Origin: Ariolimax columbianus
Taxonomy: Eukaryota; Mollusca; Gastropoda; Stylommatophora; Arionidae
Assembly: GCA_036924085.1 (NCBI GenBank)
Contig: JAVGWX010000014.1
Coordinates: forward strand, 34,415,936 to 34,479,935
Length of the DNA: 64,000 nt
Direction of reading: 5' to 3'
Below the pieces are notes generated by a model. The model saw only the letters and a program-made list of their open reading frames with translations. It had not been told where the DNA came from and did no database searches. Positions within the stretch are counted from its first letter, which is position 1; each line of letters opens with the position of its first letter. Below, in pieces: positions 20,700-31,129 of this stretch. The position numbers were made by a program, and so were the translations under genes.

Positions 20700-21005
20700 T
20701 TGGTCTTCCATATGCGCAGTCAGAGGCCCATACTTGGAATCCACAGGACTGAACATGTTACCAACAGGTCGTCCCATTTCGAGAGTACTGATTCTATAAT
20801 GGACAGTCATCGCCTCTCTATCTTAGGTCTCGTGGTCCACCTTCTACAGGAAGCCGGGCTCGCCAGATCCTACAATTATATGTCGATATCAAGGGTGTGA
20901 AAGACCTTGACCCACATGGGGGTGTGCCCTGGGATCGTCCGCGCAACACCTGGCTGCAACAGATCACCTCTTCAGAACAATGTCGATCTACCCGGCGGAC
21001 CATAG
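20700..21005 (+). pseudogene. Degenerate LINE RT C-terminal fragment
   Basis: Across shifted frames the plus strand gives LGIHRTEHVTN near 20730. It then gives RGPPSTGSRARQ, DIKGVKDLD and DRPRNTWLQQI between 20830 and 20965. These fit the 'W.EH.TN ... GPPSTGRP..R..D.CKRD...L' tail of endonuclease-reverse transcriptases, but the fragment is heavily decayed. Confidence 0.5.
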
Positions 21006-21024
21006 ACGCCTAGGTGGATCATTA

Positions 21025-21056
21025 TCATTATTTTTATTATTATTATTATTATTATA
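21025..21056. repeat. (ATT)n microsatellite
   Basis: A run of tta/att follows the LINE-like fragment and abuts the 3' end of the minus-strand R1 copy (tatctttatgggatcaag). It could be the tail of either element. Confidence 0.85.
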
Positions 21057-21057
21057 T

Positions 21058-21425
21058 CTTTATGGGATCAAGACGCTAAGCAACGCATGCACTGCAGCGG
21101 TTAGCGACCCATAGCTGACTGCTAGTGTCAGGGCCAGCAAACCAGAATTGTCAAGACCCTTCAACACCTCCACGCAGTGATCCTGGATAACAGGCTGCAA
21201 CAGGGCAGACTGGCTAAAGAGAAAGGATCGAAGAGGGAAGACTAGCCCGGTACACAACAAAATGCCTGCTGAAGTCGGATGTTTTGGACCAAAAGATGCT
21301 ACTATCGCAGTCAAGCTGTAAACTACGACACATCGCATTCCTTTCTCTGGACAACATTCTGCTACTTAAAGCCCTTTTAGGATTTGGTAGCGAGAGATTG
21401 AGAGCGAACGAAGCCAAGCCAAGCC
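21058..21425 (-). mobile_element. Dispersed repeat R1, apparently full-length minus copy
   Basis: On the minus strand it starts with ggcttggcttggcttcgttc. It runs through a block like tgtcgtagtttacagcttga, the middle block gtctgccctgttgcagcctg, and tccaggatcactgcgtgg, and ends gcgtcttgatcccata. It is about 368 bp with no tandem expansion. It serves as the unexpanded reference for the expanded copies at 4763, 26883 and 50165. Confidence 0.87.
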
Positions 21426-21584
21426 ATTATCTGTTTATATATAATAAACGCTTATTTTTAGAGAAATTGTTTAGAATGAAATATCTGAAATTGTGGTGAA
21501 CAATGTATTTGTGTGTAAGTCTATGCCAGGTCCAAAGTTTGAGATCCGCTCTTAGGTGTATAGCGTGGAAAATGTCAACTCATA

Positions 21585-21780
21585 GTTGACTGCTTACATC
21601 AGGGTCAGCGTACCAGAGCTGACCAAGACCCTATTCTACCTTCCAGTGGCGGTCCTGGAAACAGGCTGCATTATTGTATTCTGGCTAAGACAATGAGGAT
21701 CGCAGTCGGAAGGCAAACCCGGATGTATCGAGCCGAAAGGCGTAGATTTTGCAGCCTCGATGTAAACTACACACCTTTTC
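21585..21780 (-). mobile_element. Dispersed repeat R1, diverged minus fragment
   Basis: The order catagttgactgcttacatc, gaccaagaccctattctac, ggaaacaggctgca and cctcgatgtaaactacac follows the R1 order but with many substitutions and small deletions. It is an older copy. Confidence 0.7.
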
Positions 21781-21823
21781 AGGACGAACGTCGCAGAAGA
21801 AAAGAAAGAAGACGAAGAAGAAG

Positions 21824-22195
21824 TTTAGTTTAGTTTCGTTTACTTTATTTTTGTTTAGTTTAGTTTAGTTCAGTTCAGTTCAGTTTAGTTTAGTTAAGTT
21901 TAGTTTACTTTACTTTACTTTACTTTTGTTTAGTTTAGTTTAGTTCAGTTTAGTTTAGTTTCGTTTACTTTACTTTTGTTTAGTTTAGTTCAGTTCAGTT
22001 TAGTTTAGTTTAGTTTAGTTTAGTTTAGTTTAGTTCAGTTTAGTTTAGTTTAGTTTAGTTCAGTTCAATTCAGTTCAGTTTAGTTTAGTTTAGTTCAGTT
22101 CAGTTCGGTTCGGTTCAGTTTACTTTTTGTTTAGTTTAGTTTAGTTCAGTTCAGTTCAGTTCAGTTCGGTTCAGTTTAGTTTAGTTTAGTTTAGT
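21824..22195. repeat. (TTTAG/TTCAG)n pentanucleotide array, the S3 tail
   Basis: About 370 bp of tttag and ttcag pentamers with occasional ttcgg and ctttac variants. It lies exactly at the 3' end of the minus-strand SINE S3 copy at 22198-22570. The other full S3 copy ends in a short ctaaa-type tail, so this array is best read as an expanded SINE tail. Confidence 0.92.
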
Positions 22196-22197
22196 CG

Positions 22198-22570
22198 AAG
22201 AATCAACGTCATTGTACACGGTTTAACCCATAAGTGCTCTATTCTTCTCGCTATTCTTCTAGAATCTCAGCACAATGCATTCACTCTGTATCACCGGCGA
22301 AGATTCCGTAATAGATTTGGTAGATTTGTAACATAATTTAGAATTTTCCCGGGCAGCAGCCCTTCAGCCTATTTTTTTCGATTTCCAACTGCCGAGAGAA
22401 TTTTAAGGTGCGCGACACTGCACACGAGCGTTCAATCTCAACTGCCCAGACATCTGGGGAATACCAGAAAGTCCCCGTGAAAAAATTCCCGATCTCCACC
22501 GTGATTTGAACGCGTGACCATCCAGCACCTGAGGATGACGTGTTACCTCCAGACAACTCAGTCCTAAGAT
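22198..22570 (-). mobile_element. tRNA-derived SINE (family S3), full minus-strand copy
   Basis: Read on the minus strand it aligns along its whole length with the plus-strand copy at 47313-47680. Shared blocks are caaatcacggtggaga, ctgggctgctgcccggg-like text, ctattacggaatcttcgcc and gggttaaaccgtgtacaa. A B box-like gcgttcaaatcacgg lies near the 5' end. The 3' tail is the pentanucleotide array at 21824-22195. Confidence 0.83.
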
Positions 22571-22669
22571 AAAGAAGAAGAAAAAGAAGAAGAAGAAGAA
22601 TATGTTTGTTATACATTCGTGCAATGATGAGGTTGACTGACTGTAAAGAGAAGGTGGACAGCTGCTTCA

Positions 22670-22672
<3 letters not shown>

Positions 22673-22716
<44 letters not shown>
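22673..22716. repeat. (TA)n microsatellite
   Basis: An uninterrupted TA run of about 40 bp sits directly before the LINE fragment at 22717. Confidence 0.95.
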
Positions 22717-22723
<7 letters not shown>

Positions 22724-23035
22724 ACTTATGAAGAGGTCAAGAGATTTGTCAAGTATAGATACAAGAACAAGTGGGTAAGAGAGCATCCAGGTCAACAACA
22801 AGATGGCACGTATCTGCTGATCAGTAGTAATCGTTATCCTCCGCACAGACCACAACAGATTGAGATACCACTGATTCAACAAACTTAGGAACGGACATAT
22901 CGACCAATGTGTCTTCGGCACTGATAAAAGGACTGCTGGACATCTTTTGTAAATCTGTCATACATACTTGGAGCAGAGAAAGCACAGATGGCCGTCACCA
23001 TTATCGTTCGTGGACAAGCTTATTATAGATCTACT
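22717..23035 (+). pseudogene. Decayed I/Jockey-type LINE C-terminal fragment
   Basis: VTYEEVKRFVKYRYKNKWV and REHPG near 22725-22795 match the region after RNase H in the intact copies (VTYEEFKRFIRARYMAKW). Downstream, traces of the Cys/His tail remain with stops and frameshifts. A CTT run follows near 23037, opposite in sense to the usual GAA tail. It represents a related but more diverged subfamily. Confidence 0.72.
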
Positions 23036-23085
23036 TATTCTTCTTCTTCTTCTTCTTCTTCTTCCTGTTCGTCTTCTTCTGCGTT

Positions 23086-23220
23086 CGTTTTCAATCACCC
23101 GCTACCAAGTCCTGAACAACGCTTTGCAAAGTAGCAGGATGTAGTCCAGAGAACAGACTGCCTTGTGTCGCTAGTTCACAGCTTGACTGCGATGTTTGCA
23201 CCTTTCGGTTCGAAACATCA
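23086..23220 (+). mobile_element. Dispersed repeat R1, 5' part
   Basis: It contains gctaccaagtcctgaacaac, agtagcaggatgtagtccag and gcttgactgcgatgtttgc, then cacctttcggttcg. These are the first blocks of R1 in order. It is followed by a GAA-rich microsatellite (23225-23296). Confidence 0.82.
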
Positions 23221-23224
23221 CGAA

Positions 23225-23296
23225 TATAAAGAAGAAAAAGAAGAAGAAGCTGATGATGAAGAAGAAGAAGAAGAAGAAGAAGAAGAAGAAGAAGAC
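23225..23296. repeat. GAA-rich microsatellite
   Basis: An impure gaa run with one gctgatgat interruption, directly after the R1 5' fragment. Confidence 0.9.
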
Positions 23297-23344
23297 ACAT
23301 GTCAAAAGTCAGATGAGTGTGGAGTAGTCTTCTGAGTTAGAAAG

Positions 23345-23715
23345 AAACCTCAAGAAACAATACCACGATTATGATACATGAATAAAAGAAAGCTCTATAA
23401 ACAATACCTCATTTTTTATTCATTCATAAAAGAAAAAAAGAAAGCTCTAGAAACAAAAGACCATTTTTCATGAACTAATAAAAGAACAAAGAAAGCTCTA
23501 GAAACAATGCATCAATTTTGATACACGAATAACAGAATAAAAGAAAACTCTAGAAACAATACCGTATTTATGATAAACGAATAAAAGACAGCTCTAGAAA
23601 CTATATCTTATTTTTGATAAATTAATAAAAGAATGAAAGAAAGCTTTAGATACAATACCTTATTCATGATAAACGAATAAAAGAAAGCTATAGAAACAAT
23701 GCCTCGTGTACAGCT
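23345..23715. repeat. Degenerate repeat of about 45-60 bp
   Basis: Units contain gctctagaaacaataccttat, then tttgataaacgaataaaaga, with variable spacers. About seven copies are present. The strong divergence suggests an old array. Confidence 0.8.
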
Positions 23716-25100
23716 AATTTACTAAATCGATACTTTGGCACAGTCTACACAATAAAAGACTGCTCCAAGATCCCAGAGCCTACAGATATTTTCAAATGTG
23801 AAATGGATATATTGGGATTAAAATCACTCTGTATTACAGAGTAAATGGTTTTAAAAAATTGGATGGGTTGAAAGTGAATAAATGTCCAGATCAAGATGGT
23901 ATCCATCCAAAAATGATATTTGAAATTAGAGACCAAATAGCAAAACCATTGGCTATATTATTTTCTCAATGACTTGCAAAAGGCATTGTTCCAAGAGATT
24001 AGAAAGATGCAGGAGTGATTCCCTTATTCAAAAATGGAAAGATGACAGATCCAGCAAATTATAGACCGGTATGTTTAACGAGCATAGTCTGTAAATTGTT
24101 TCAGTTAATAATCAAAGAGAACATTGTAATGCATCTAGACAGGTTCAATCTAATAAGAAATAGTCAGCATGGGTTTACTAGAGGGAGATCGAGCTTAACA
24201 AATCTATTGGAGTTCATGGAGGAGGTTACTAAAATGATAGATAAGGGAGAACCAGTGGATGTTATTTATCTAGATTTTGCAAAGACTTGTGATAGAGTAC
24301 CTCATCGAAGATTATTTAAAAAGTTAAAATCACATGTAATAAGTGGGTATGTTGCCCGATTGATTGAAAGTTGGTTAACGAGAAGAAGGCAGAGAGTTGA
24401 CATAAATAAGGAGTACTCTGGGTGATGTGAAGTAAAACGTGGAGTGCCACAGGACTCAGTTTTAGGACCGATATTGCTCTTGATATGTGTAAACGATTTG
24501 GACATTGATATAAGATCCATGATTGAAAAATTTGCAGATCACACAAAATTATGTAGAAGTAGTCTCATCTATAACAGACGTGGATATATTGGGGTCGGAT
24601 TTAAATAGAAATTTGAGACTGGTCTGTGAAATGGCAAATTGAGTTTAATATAGATTAAATATTCAGTCATCCACATGGGTAAATCCAATATGGAACATAG
24701 TTACAGAATGGGCGAGAACAATATTAGACTGATATATAAGGAAAGGGACCTAGGGGTTTTAATAGAGAATACAGGAACAATGAATGGGCAAGTCCAGGAA
24801 GCAGTGAACAAGGCAAATGTTAGGTATGATAAAAAGAAATATTAAACATAGGAGTAAAGAGGTGATTGTCAACCTGTATAAAGCATTAGTTAGACCTATA
24901 GTAGAGTACTGTGTACAGGTGTGGAGTCCGTATCGTAGAGGAGATATAACATGCTGGAAAGAATACGATGAAGAGCGACAAAACTGATAATGGGATTCCA
25001 ACATTACAGTTACGAGGAAAGCTTCAGAAAACCTCCCTACGGTGTCTAGAAAAGAGAAGAATTCGAGGTGACTTAATACAGGTTTATAAGATAATCACAT
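23705..25100 (+). pseudogene. CR1-like LINE reverse transcriptase, broken
   Basis: The plus strand begins with FGTVYTIKDCSKIPEP and DQDGIHPKM, reaching the RT core. An open frame at 24015-24425 reads PANYRPVCLTSIVCKL, QHGFTRGRSSLTNLLEF, VIYLDFAKTCDRVPH and SWLTRRRQRVDINKEYS. A stop follows at 24423. Then come KRGVPQDSVLGPILLLI-like and KFADHTKL (the catalytic ADD changed to ADH). The C-terminal part includes LYKALVRPIVEYCVQVWSP and RRIRGDLIQVYK. Several frameshifts and stops make it dead. It is a sister copy of the intact fragment at 61948-63108. Confidence 0.87.
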
Positions 25101-25569
25101 GACAGGTTAAATTAGATGAACAGTCAGGTGGGTGGACGGATGGAACGAGTAAAGGTGAATGGACCGACAGACGTACATAATTGCCAGCCCCAAGTACAAC
25201 CCTACTTTTAGTCAGTTTTTTGTCCACTTCTGCTGTTGAGACCTGTGGGCAGCGTTGTAGCTTGTCCTGGGTCAAGAGCGTCGCGCCATTTGTCGTGAGT
25301 CCTTGTCGCTGCAAGATTACCATAATATAATTTATCCACTTGTCACACGACTGTCCTCTTGTTCTGTAGCTAGAACTATCAGCGTTGTAAGTCACCGGTG
25401 CAAGTTGATTCGGGCGCATTGTCATAAGATGATCAAATTGCCTTTTCTATCTCGAAATGAACTTAGTACAAAGCATAGCACCTACCATATCTACAATGTT
25501 TGAATTCCGTACCCTGTCTCTCCTGGTGACAGCGATGACCTTTCTCGATCTACTTTTACGACAGGTATT
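25101..25569. other. No gene recognised
   Basis: Nothing beyond small overlapping open frames was recognised between the LINE and the 48-bp array. Confidence 0.4.
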
Positions 25570-26690
25570 TTTGAATGCAGTGGTTTTATCCATTAAAACT
25601 GAGTAAAGAGCCTCGATGTTTCAAATTATATACACTATCCATTAACCCTCAGTAAAGAACCCCGGTATTTCAATTATATACACTATCCATTAACCCTCAG
25701 TAAAGAACCCCAGTATTTCAATTATATACACTATCCATTAACCCTCAGTAAAGAACCCTGGTGTTTCAATTATATACACTATCCATTAACCCTCAGTAAA
25801 GAACCCCAGTATTTCAATTATATACACTATCCATTAACCCTCAGTAAAGAACCCCGGTATTTCAATTATATACACTATCCATTAACCCTCAGTAAAGAAC
25901 CCCACTATTTCAATTATATACACTATCCATTAACCATCAGTAAAGAACCCCGGTGTTTCAATTATATACACTATCCATTAACTCTCAGTAAAGAGCCCCG
26001 GTATTTCAATTATATACACTATCCATTAACCCTCAGTAAAGAACCCCGGTGTTTCAATTAAATACCCTATCCATTAACCCTCAGTAAAGAACCCCGGTAT
26101 TTCAATTATATACACTATCCATTAACCCTCAGTAAAGAACCCCGGTGTTTCAATTATATACACTATCCATTAACCCTCAGTAAAGAGCCCCGGTATTTCA
26201 ATTATATACACTATCGATTAACCCTCAGTAAAGAACCCCGGTATTTCAATTATATACACTATCCATTAACCCTCAGTAAAGAACCCCGGTGTTTCAATTA
26301 TATACACTATCCATTAACCCTCAGTAAAGAGCCCCGGAATTTCAATTATATACACTATCCATTAACCCTCAGTAAAGAACCCCGGTGTTTCAAATTATAT
26401 ACACTATCCATTAACCCTCAGTAAAGAACCCCGGTGTTTCAATTATATACACTATCCATTAACCCTCAGTAAAGAACCCCGGTGTTTCAATTATATACAC
26501 TAGCCATTAACCCTCAGTAAAGAACCCCGGTATTTCTATTATATACACTATCCATTAACCCTCAGTAAAGAACCCCGGTATTTCAATTATATACACTATC
26601 CATTAACCCTCAGTAAAGAACCCTGGTATTTCAATTATATACACTATCCATTAACCCTCAGTAAAGAACCCCGGTATTTCAATTATACAC
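25570..26690. repeat. 48-bp minisatellite, about 23 copies
   Basis: The block cactatccattaaccctcag recurs every 48 bp (25633, 25681 and onward). Each unit contains taaagaaccccggtatttc and aattatata. The most frequent variation is gtatttc versus gtgtttc. The first copies are diverged. Confidence 0.95.
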
Positions 26691-26882
26691 ATACTCACTA
26701 TGTTCGTTCGATAAGTGTTCTGTTTTGTTTACATGTTCTGTGTTTTCGTCCTGACTACCTGAGCAGCAACGTCTGAACATGACGTCACTTGTGTTGAGGG
26801 TAATCCTAGACTATCTGAAGACGGGGTTCTTAAACTGGAGTATTCACACCCTTTGGGAGTATGCGAATGTTTTTATTTGTTT

Positions 26883-27190
26883 GTTCGCAATCTCCCGCTA
26901 CTAAGCCCTGAACGTTCTCAATCTACCGCTTCCAAGCCCGGAACGTTCTCAATCTCCCGCTACCAAGCCCTGAACGTTCTCAATCTCCCGCTACTAAGCC
27001 CTGAACGTTCTCAATCTCCCGCTACCAAGCCCTGAACGTTCTCAATCTCCCGCTACTAAGCCCTGAACGTACTCAATCTCCCGCTACCAAGCCCTGAACG
27101 TTCTCAATCTCCCGTTACCAAGCACTGAACGTTCTCAATCTCCCTCTACTAAGCCCTGAATGTTCTCAATCTCCCGCTACCAAGCCCAGA
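26883..27190. repeat. 31-bp minisatellite inside R1
   Basis: The block gaacgttctcaatctcccgc plus taccaagccct recurs every 31 bp, as at 26910 and 26941, for about ten copies. Other R1 copies have it once (for example ctcaatctcttgctaccaag at 51004). This is the 5' segment of R1. Confidence 0.92.
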
Positions 27191-27352
27191 CAAGGACTTT
27201 GGAAGTAGCAGTTGTCTGGGGAACGGATTGCGTGTTGTCATAGTTTACAGTTTGACTGCAATATTTGCACCTTTCAGTTCGACAAATCAGATATTTTTTA
27301 GGTACCGGGTTAGTCTTCCCTCTTCGATCCCTTCTCCTTAGCCAGTCTGCCC

Positions 27353-27755
27353 TGTTAACGTAACTTCATTATACTGGTTTAGAAGGCTATACAGAGTCTG
27401 TTTACAACCAGTCTATTCCACTGATACTAAAAATGACTATGATCATCCAATCTATTTTTGAATGCATTAACTGACCCTGCCTCCACCAGATCTTGGTTGA
27501 ACTTTGAAAAAATTGGTATAGTCTATTTTATCCGTTCCATTGATTAATTTATAAACCTGTATTGTCACCTCGGATTCTTCTCTGTTCTAGACACTTCAGA
27601 CCAGTTCTACGTCTCTCCTCATAACTATAATTCTGAAATCCCACGATCATTTCTGTAACTCTTCTTTGTATCCTTTCTAGCATGTCTATATCCACTCTAT
27701 GATAAGGACTCGACACCTGAACGCAGTATTTAAATTTAGGCTCACCATTGATTTG
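27353..27755 (-). pseudogene. CR1-like LINE 3' end inserted in R1
   Basis: The minus strand encodes DIDMLERIQRRVTEMIVGF, QNYSYEERRRTGLKCLE and QRRIRGD, matching the C-terminal region at 62640-62775. Its 3' UTR (ctggttgtaaacagactctg, cttctaaaccagtata) matches 63045-63085. It is strongly 5'-truncated. No convincing target duplication is seen, which is common for this LINE group. Confidence 0.85.
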
Positions 27756-27772
27756 CAGCCTGTTATCCAGTG

Positions 27773-28003
27773 GTTTGGTCAAATAGAATGCATTATGGCA
27801 AGCCTGCAGCAAGAGCATATCATATGAAGTTTTCGGGTCCACCACCAAAAGGCATACCACGACGTCGGTGGATCGAAGGCTCAGGAAGTTACACCTAACG
27901 ACAGCACAAGCCTGCCACTTGGCGATAACAAGAAATCTACGCATCCCTCATCTCTGCGACGCCGTATGGATAGGGCAGTAAGACAAAAGAAGAAGATGAT
28001 GAT
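27773..28003 (+). pseudogene. Second LINE 3' fragment inserted in R1
   Basis: The plus strand reads FSGPPPKGIPRRRWIEG near 27825-27875, then in a shifted frame LRKLHLTTAQACHLAI. This is the 'GRPRKRWIDG...LNLT..EA' tail of a reverse-transcriptase ORF. An aagaaga-type run follows. Flanking tatccag (27766-27772) and gatccag (28004-28010) may be a short target duplication. Confidence 0.65.
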
Positions 28004-28130
28004 CCAGGATCACCGAGTGGAGGCGTAGAAGGGACTTGGCAGCTATGGTTCGCTGGCCCTGACGCTAGTAGTCAGCTGTGGGTCGCTGACCGCTGCAGCT
28101 CAAACATTGCTCAGCATCTTGATCCCCGTA

Positions 28131-28419
28131 TGGGAATTCAATAATGATGGTAAAGGTCTCTATCCCTCAACATCTGTGTATTTGTGATTCTTTTCGAAGC
28201 TACTCGTGATGTTAGCTCTTGACGTTTCTTTAGTAGCAGGTTACAGTAGTTCTTCCATCTCGAGGTACACCTGGGTTCTCCTTGCTGTAGTGCAACGCAA
28301 GGTTCCACTATAGGGATTGCAGTGTTTATTCCCACCATGTTGTCGAAACTGGTGTGACACATCCCGCTTTGGGAACATGAACAAGGACGTGGGGTAATTT
28401 GTTGATCAGTGGCTAGACG
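28131..28419. other. No gene recognised
   Basis: Transition from the R1 3' end into the decayed edge of the 69-bp array. No feature was recognised. Confidence 0.4.
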
Positions 28420-30270
28420 GTTGATAAAGCACACTTGTCCTTGTTGTACGGAAGGTTGACATAGCAAACTTGTCCTTATTGTACAGAAGACTGATACATC
28501 ACACTTGACGTTTTCGTACAAAAGACAGACATAGCTCGGTTGACCTTGTACGGAAGGCTGACATAGCTAACTTGACTTTTTCATTCAGATGGCTGACATA
28601 ACTCGTTGCATCAGAAAACAGCATGGTACACTTGACTTCATCACACCAATGGATGAAATAAAAGGCTTGCTCTTATCATACAGAAAGCTGATATGACACA
28701 CTGAATCTATTGTACAAACGGATGACATAAAAAGCTTCACCTTGACACACAGAAAGGTGATATTGAACACTTGACCTATCGTAGAGAAGGGTGACATAAA
28801 AAGCTTGACCTTGACACACAGAAAGCTGATAAGCACACTTGACCTCCATACAGAAGGATGACAATACAAAACTTGACCATGACACACAGAAAGCTGATAT
28901 GGCACACTTGACCTCCATACAGAAGGATGACATTAAAAAACTTGACCTTGACACACAGAAAGCTGATATGGCACACTTGACCTCCATACAGAAGGATGAC
29001 ATTAAAAAACTTGACCTTGACACACAGAAAGCTGATATGGCACACTTGACCTCCATACAGAAGGATGACATTAAAAAGCTTGACCTTGACACACAGAAAG
29101 CTGGTATGGCACATTTGACCTATTGTACAGACGGATTACATAAAAAGCTTGACCTTGACACACAGAAAGCTGATATGGCAGACTTGACCTCCATACAGAA
29201 GGATGACATTAAAAAACTTGACCTTGACACACAGAAAGCTGATATGGCACACTTGACCTCCATAGAGAAGGATGACATTAAAAAGCTTGACCTTGACACA
29301 CAGAAAGCTGGTATGGCACATTTGACCTATTGTACAGACGGATTACATAAAAAGCTTGACCTTGACACACAGAAAGCTGATATGGCAGACTTGACCTCCA
29401 TACAGAAGGATGACATTAAAAAACTTGACCTTGACACACAGAAAGCTGATATGGCACACTTGACCTCCATACAGAAGGATGACATTAAAAAACTTGACCT
29501 TGACACACAGAAAGCTGGTATGGCACATTTGACCTATTGTACAGAAGGATTACATAAAAAGCTTGACCTTGTAACACAGAAAGCTGATATGGCACACTTG
29601 ACCTCCATACAGAAGGATGACATTAAAAAACTTGACCTTGACACACAGAAAGCTGGTATGGCACATTTGACCTATTGTACAGAAGGATTACATAAAAAGC
29701 TTGACCTTGTAACACAGAAAGCTGATATGGCCCACTTGACCTCCATACAGAAGGATGACATTAAAAAACTTGACCTTGACACACAGAAAGCTGGTATGGC
29801 ACATTTGACCTATTGTACAGAAGGATTACATAAAAAGCTTGACCTTGTAACACAGAAAGCTGATATGGCACACTTGACCTCCATACAGAAGGATGACATT
29901 AAAAAACTTGACCTTGACACACAGAAAGCTGGTATGGCACACTTGACCTATTGTACAGAAGGATTACATAAAAAGCTTGACCTTGTAACACAGAAAGCTG
30001 ATATGGCACACTTGACCTCCATACAGAAGGATGACATTAAAAAACTTGACCTTGACACACAGAAAGCTGGTATGGCACATTTGACCTATTGTACAGAAGG
30101 ATTACATAAAAAGCTTGACCTTGTAACACAGAAAGCTGATATGGCACACTTGACTTCCATTCAGAAGGATTACATAAAAAGCTTGACCTTGTAACACAGA
30201 AAGCTGACATGGCACACTTGACCTATTGTACAGAAGGATGACATAAAGAGCCTGACCTTGTAACCCAGAA
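28420..30270. repeat. 69-bp hierarchical minisatellite with a 451-codon open frame
   Basis: The unit is two related halves of 35 and 34 bp: cttgaccttgacacacagaa... and cttgacctccatacagaagg.... From about 29500 two 69-bp variants alternate, giving a 138-bp higher-order unit. The left edge (28420-28800) is decayed. Because 69 is 23 codons, the plus strand is open from 28839 to 30194, encoding LDLDTQKADMAHLTSIQK-type repeats, very hydrophilic. No signal peptide, flanking exon or promoter was recognised. It is scored as a repeat, but a repetitive protein cannot be excluded. Confidence 0.93.
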
Positions 30271-30763
30271 AGCCTTATACAAGAAATTGAATACAAGTGC
30301 TGCAGATTTCCATAAATCAACAAATTTAATGACCCACATAGTTATGCACACAAACATATACAAAATGACTGTGGTGACCTGAAAATAGTGTAGTGTTATA
30401 GCTCCTCTAAAAGTGACGACATTCCAAAAACTACTTATGTTTTATGGGCCATTTTAACGTTTCTCACTGAAATGACAGTTAACGGGAACTGCATTATAAG
30501 AATCCATGCAAAAGTCTAATAAATAAACCAAACATATAGTTGTTGGTCCAGCTGATAGCATCAGTTGATCGAAGAAGAAGAAAAGAAGGCTCAGAGGGTA
30601 AGCCTAGCATATGGAAGAGTTAGCAGTGAATGAATTTTAAATTTGTAAAAGTTAGGTTTCTAATAACATGGGTGGGAGCAAGGATGACTTAATGTGAGAA
30701 GGCCCCAACTCAGATTCTAGTACTAGTGAAGAAGAGCTGGGAGAAGGAGCAGAGGAGAAGGAT
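30271..30763. other. No gene recognised
   Basis: Unique-looking AT-rich sequence with a short GAA run near 30570. No coding signal. Confidence 0.45.
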
Positions 30764-31042
30764 GGTTGTTGTTGCTGTTGAATGCCCACAAAGAGTAGAT
30801 TTTGTAGGCCCTGAAAAAGGACGTTAAGTGACGGTTTGTTGTAGTTTTCTTCACTTCCCGAGCATGTTGATGAAGGTGGACCAAGGTCCTCCAGGCAGTT
30901 GTGCTATGCTTGCCTTTATCTGTGTGTTGCTCCCTACTATGGGGATCACTTCACTCCCTCACCTCGTTAGCCAGACTGCCATGAATACAGCACATTTTCA
31001 GAGAGGACTCCTAGGAAGGTGAGGTTCTTGGCCAGAATGTTT
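30764..31042 (+). mobile_element. Dispersed repeat R2, plus-strand copy
   Basis: gttgttgctgttgaatgccc, gaaaaaggacgttaagtgac, cctccaggcagttgtgctat, tgttgctccctactatgggg, acctcgttagccagactgcc and gtgaggttcttggccagaat follow the R2 order. The 3' expansion block is absent. Confidence 0.85.
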
Positions 31043-31129
31043 TGTTCTTCCTCCCCAGAGAAGGATGGTGACTGGAAGCTATAAGGAAATAATAATTTGC
31101 ATCATTTATGTTAAATGTGTTAAACTTTG

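Larger units (their letters stand above)
26883..28130 (+). mobile_element. Dispersed repeat R1, expanded and split by two LINE insertions
   Basis: The R1 blocks appear in correct order but interrupted. The 5' block is amplified (26883-27190). The middle block runs to ctgccctgtt at about 27352. gcagcctgttatccag is at 27757-27772. The 3' block starts at gatccaggatcaccgagtgg (28004). The two gaps hold LINE 3' fragments (27353-27755 and 27773-28003). In the reference copies these blocks are contiguous. Confidence 0.85.

Noticed and set aside
21824..22195. Telomeric repeat
   Set aside because: The unit is a pentamer (tttag/ttcag), not ttaggg, and it is joined to a SINE 3' end.
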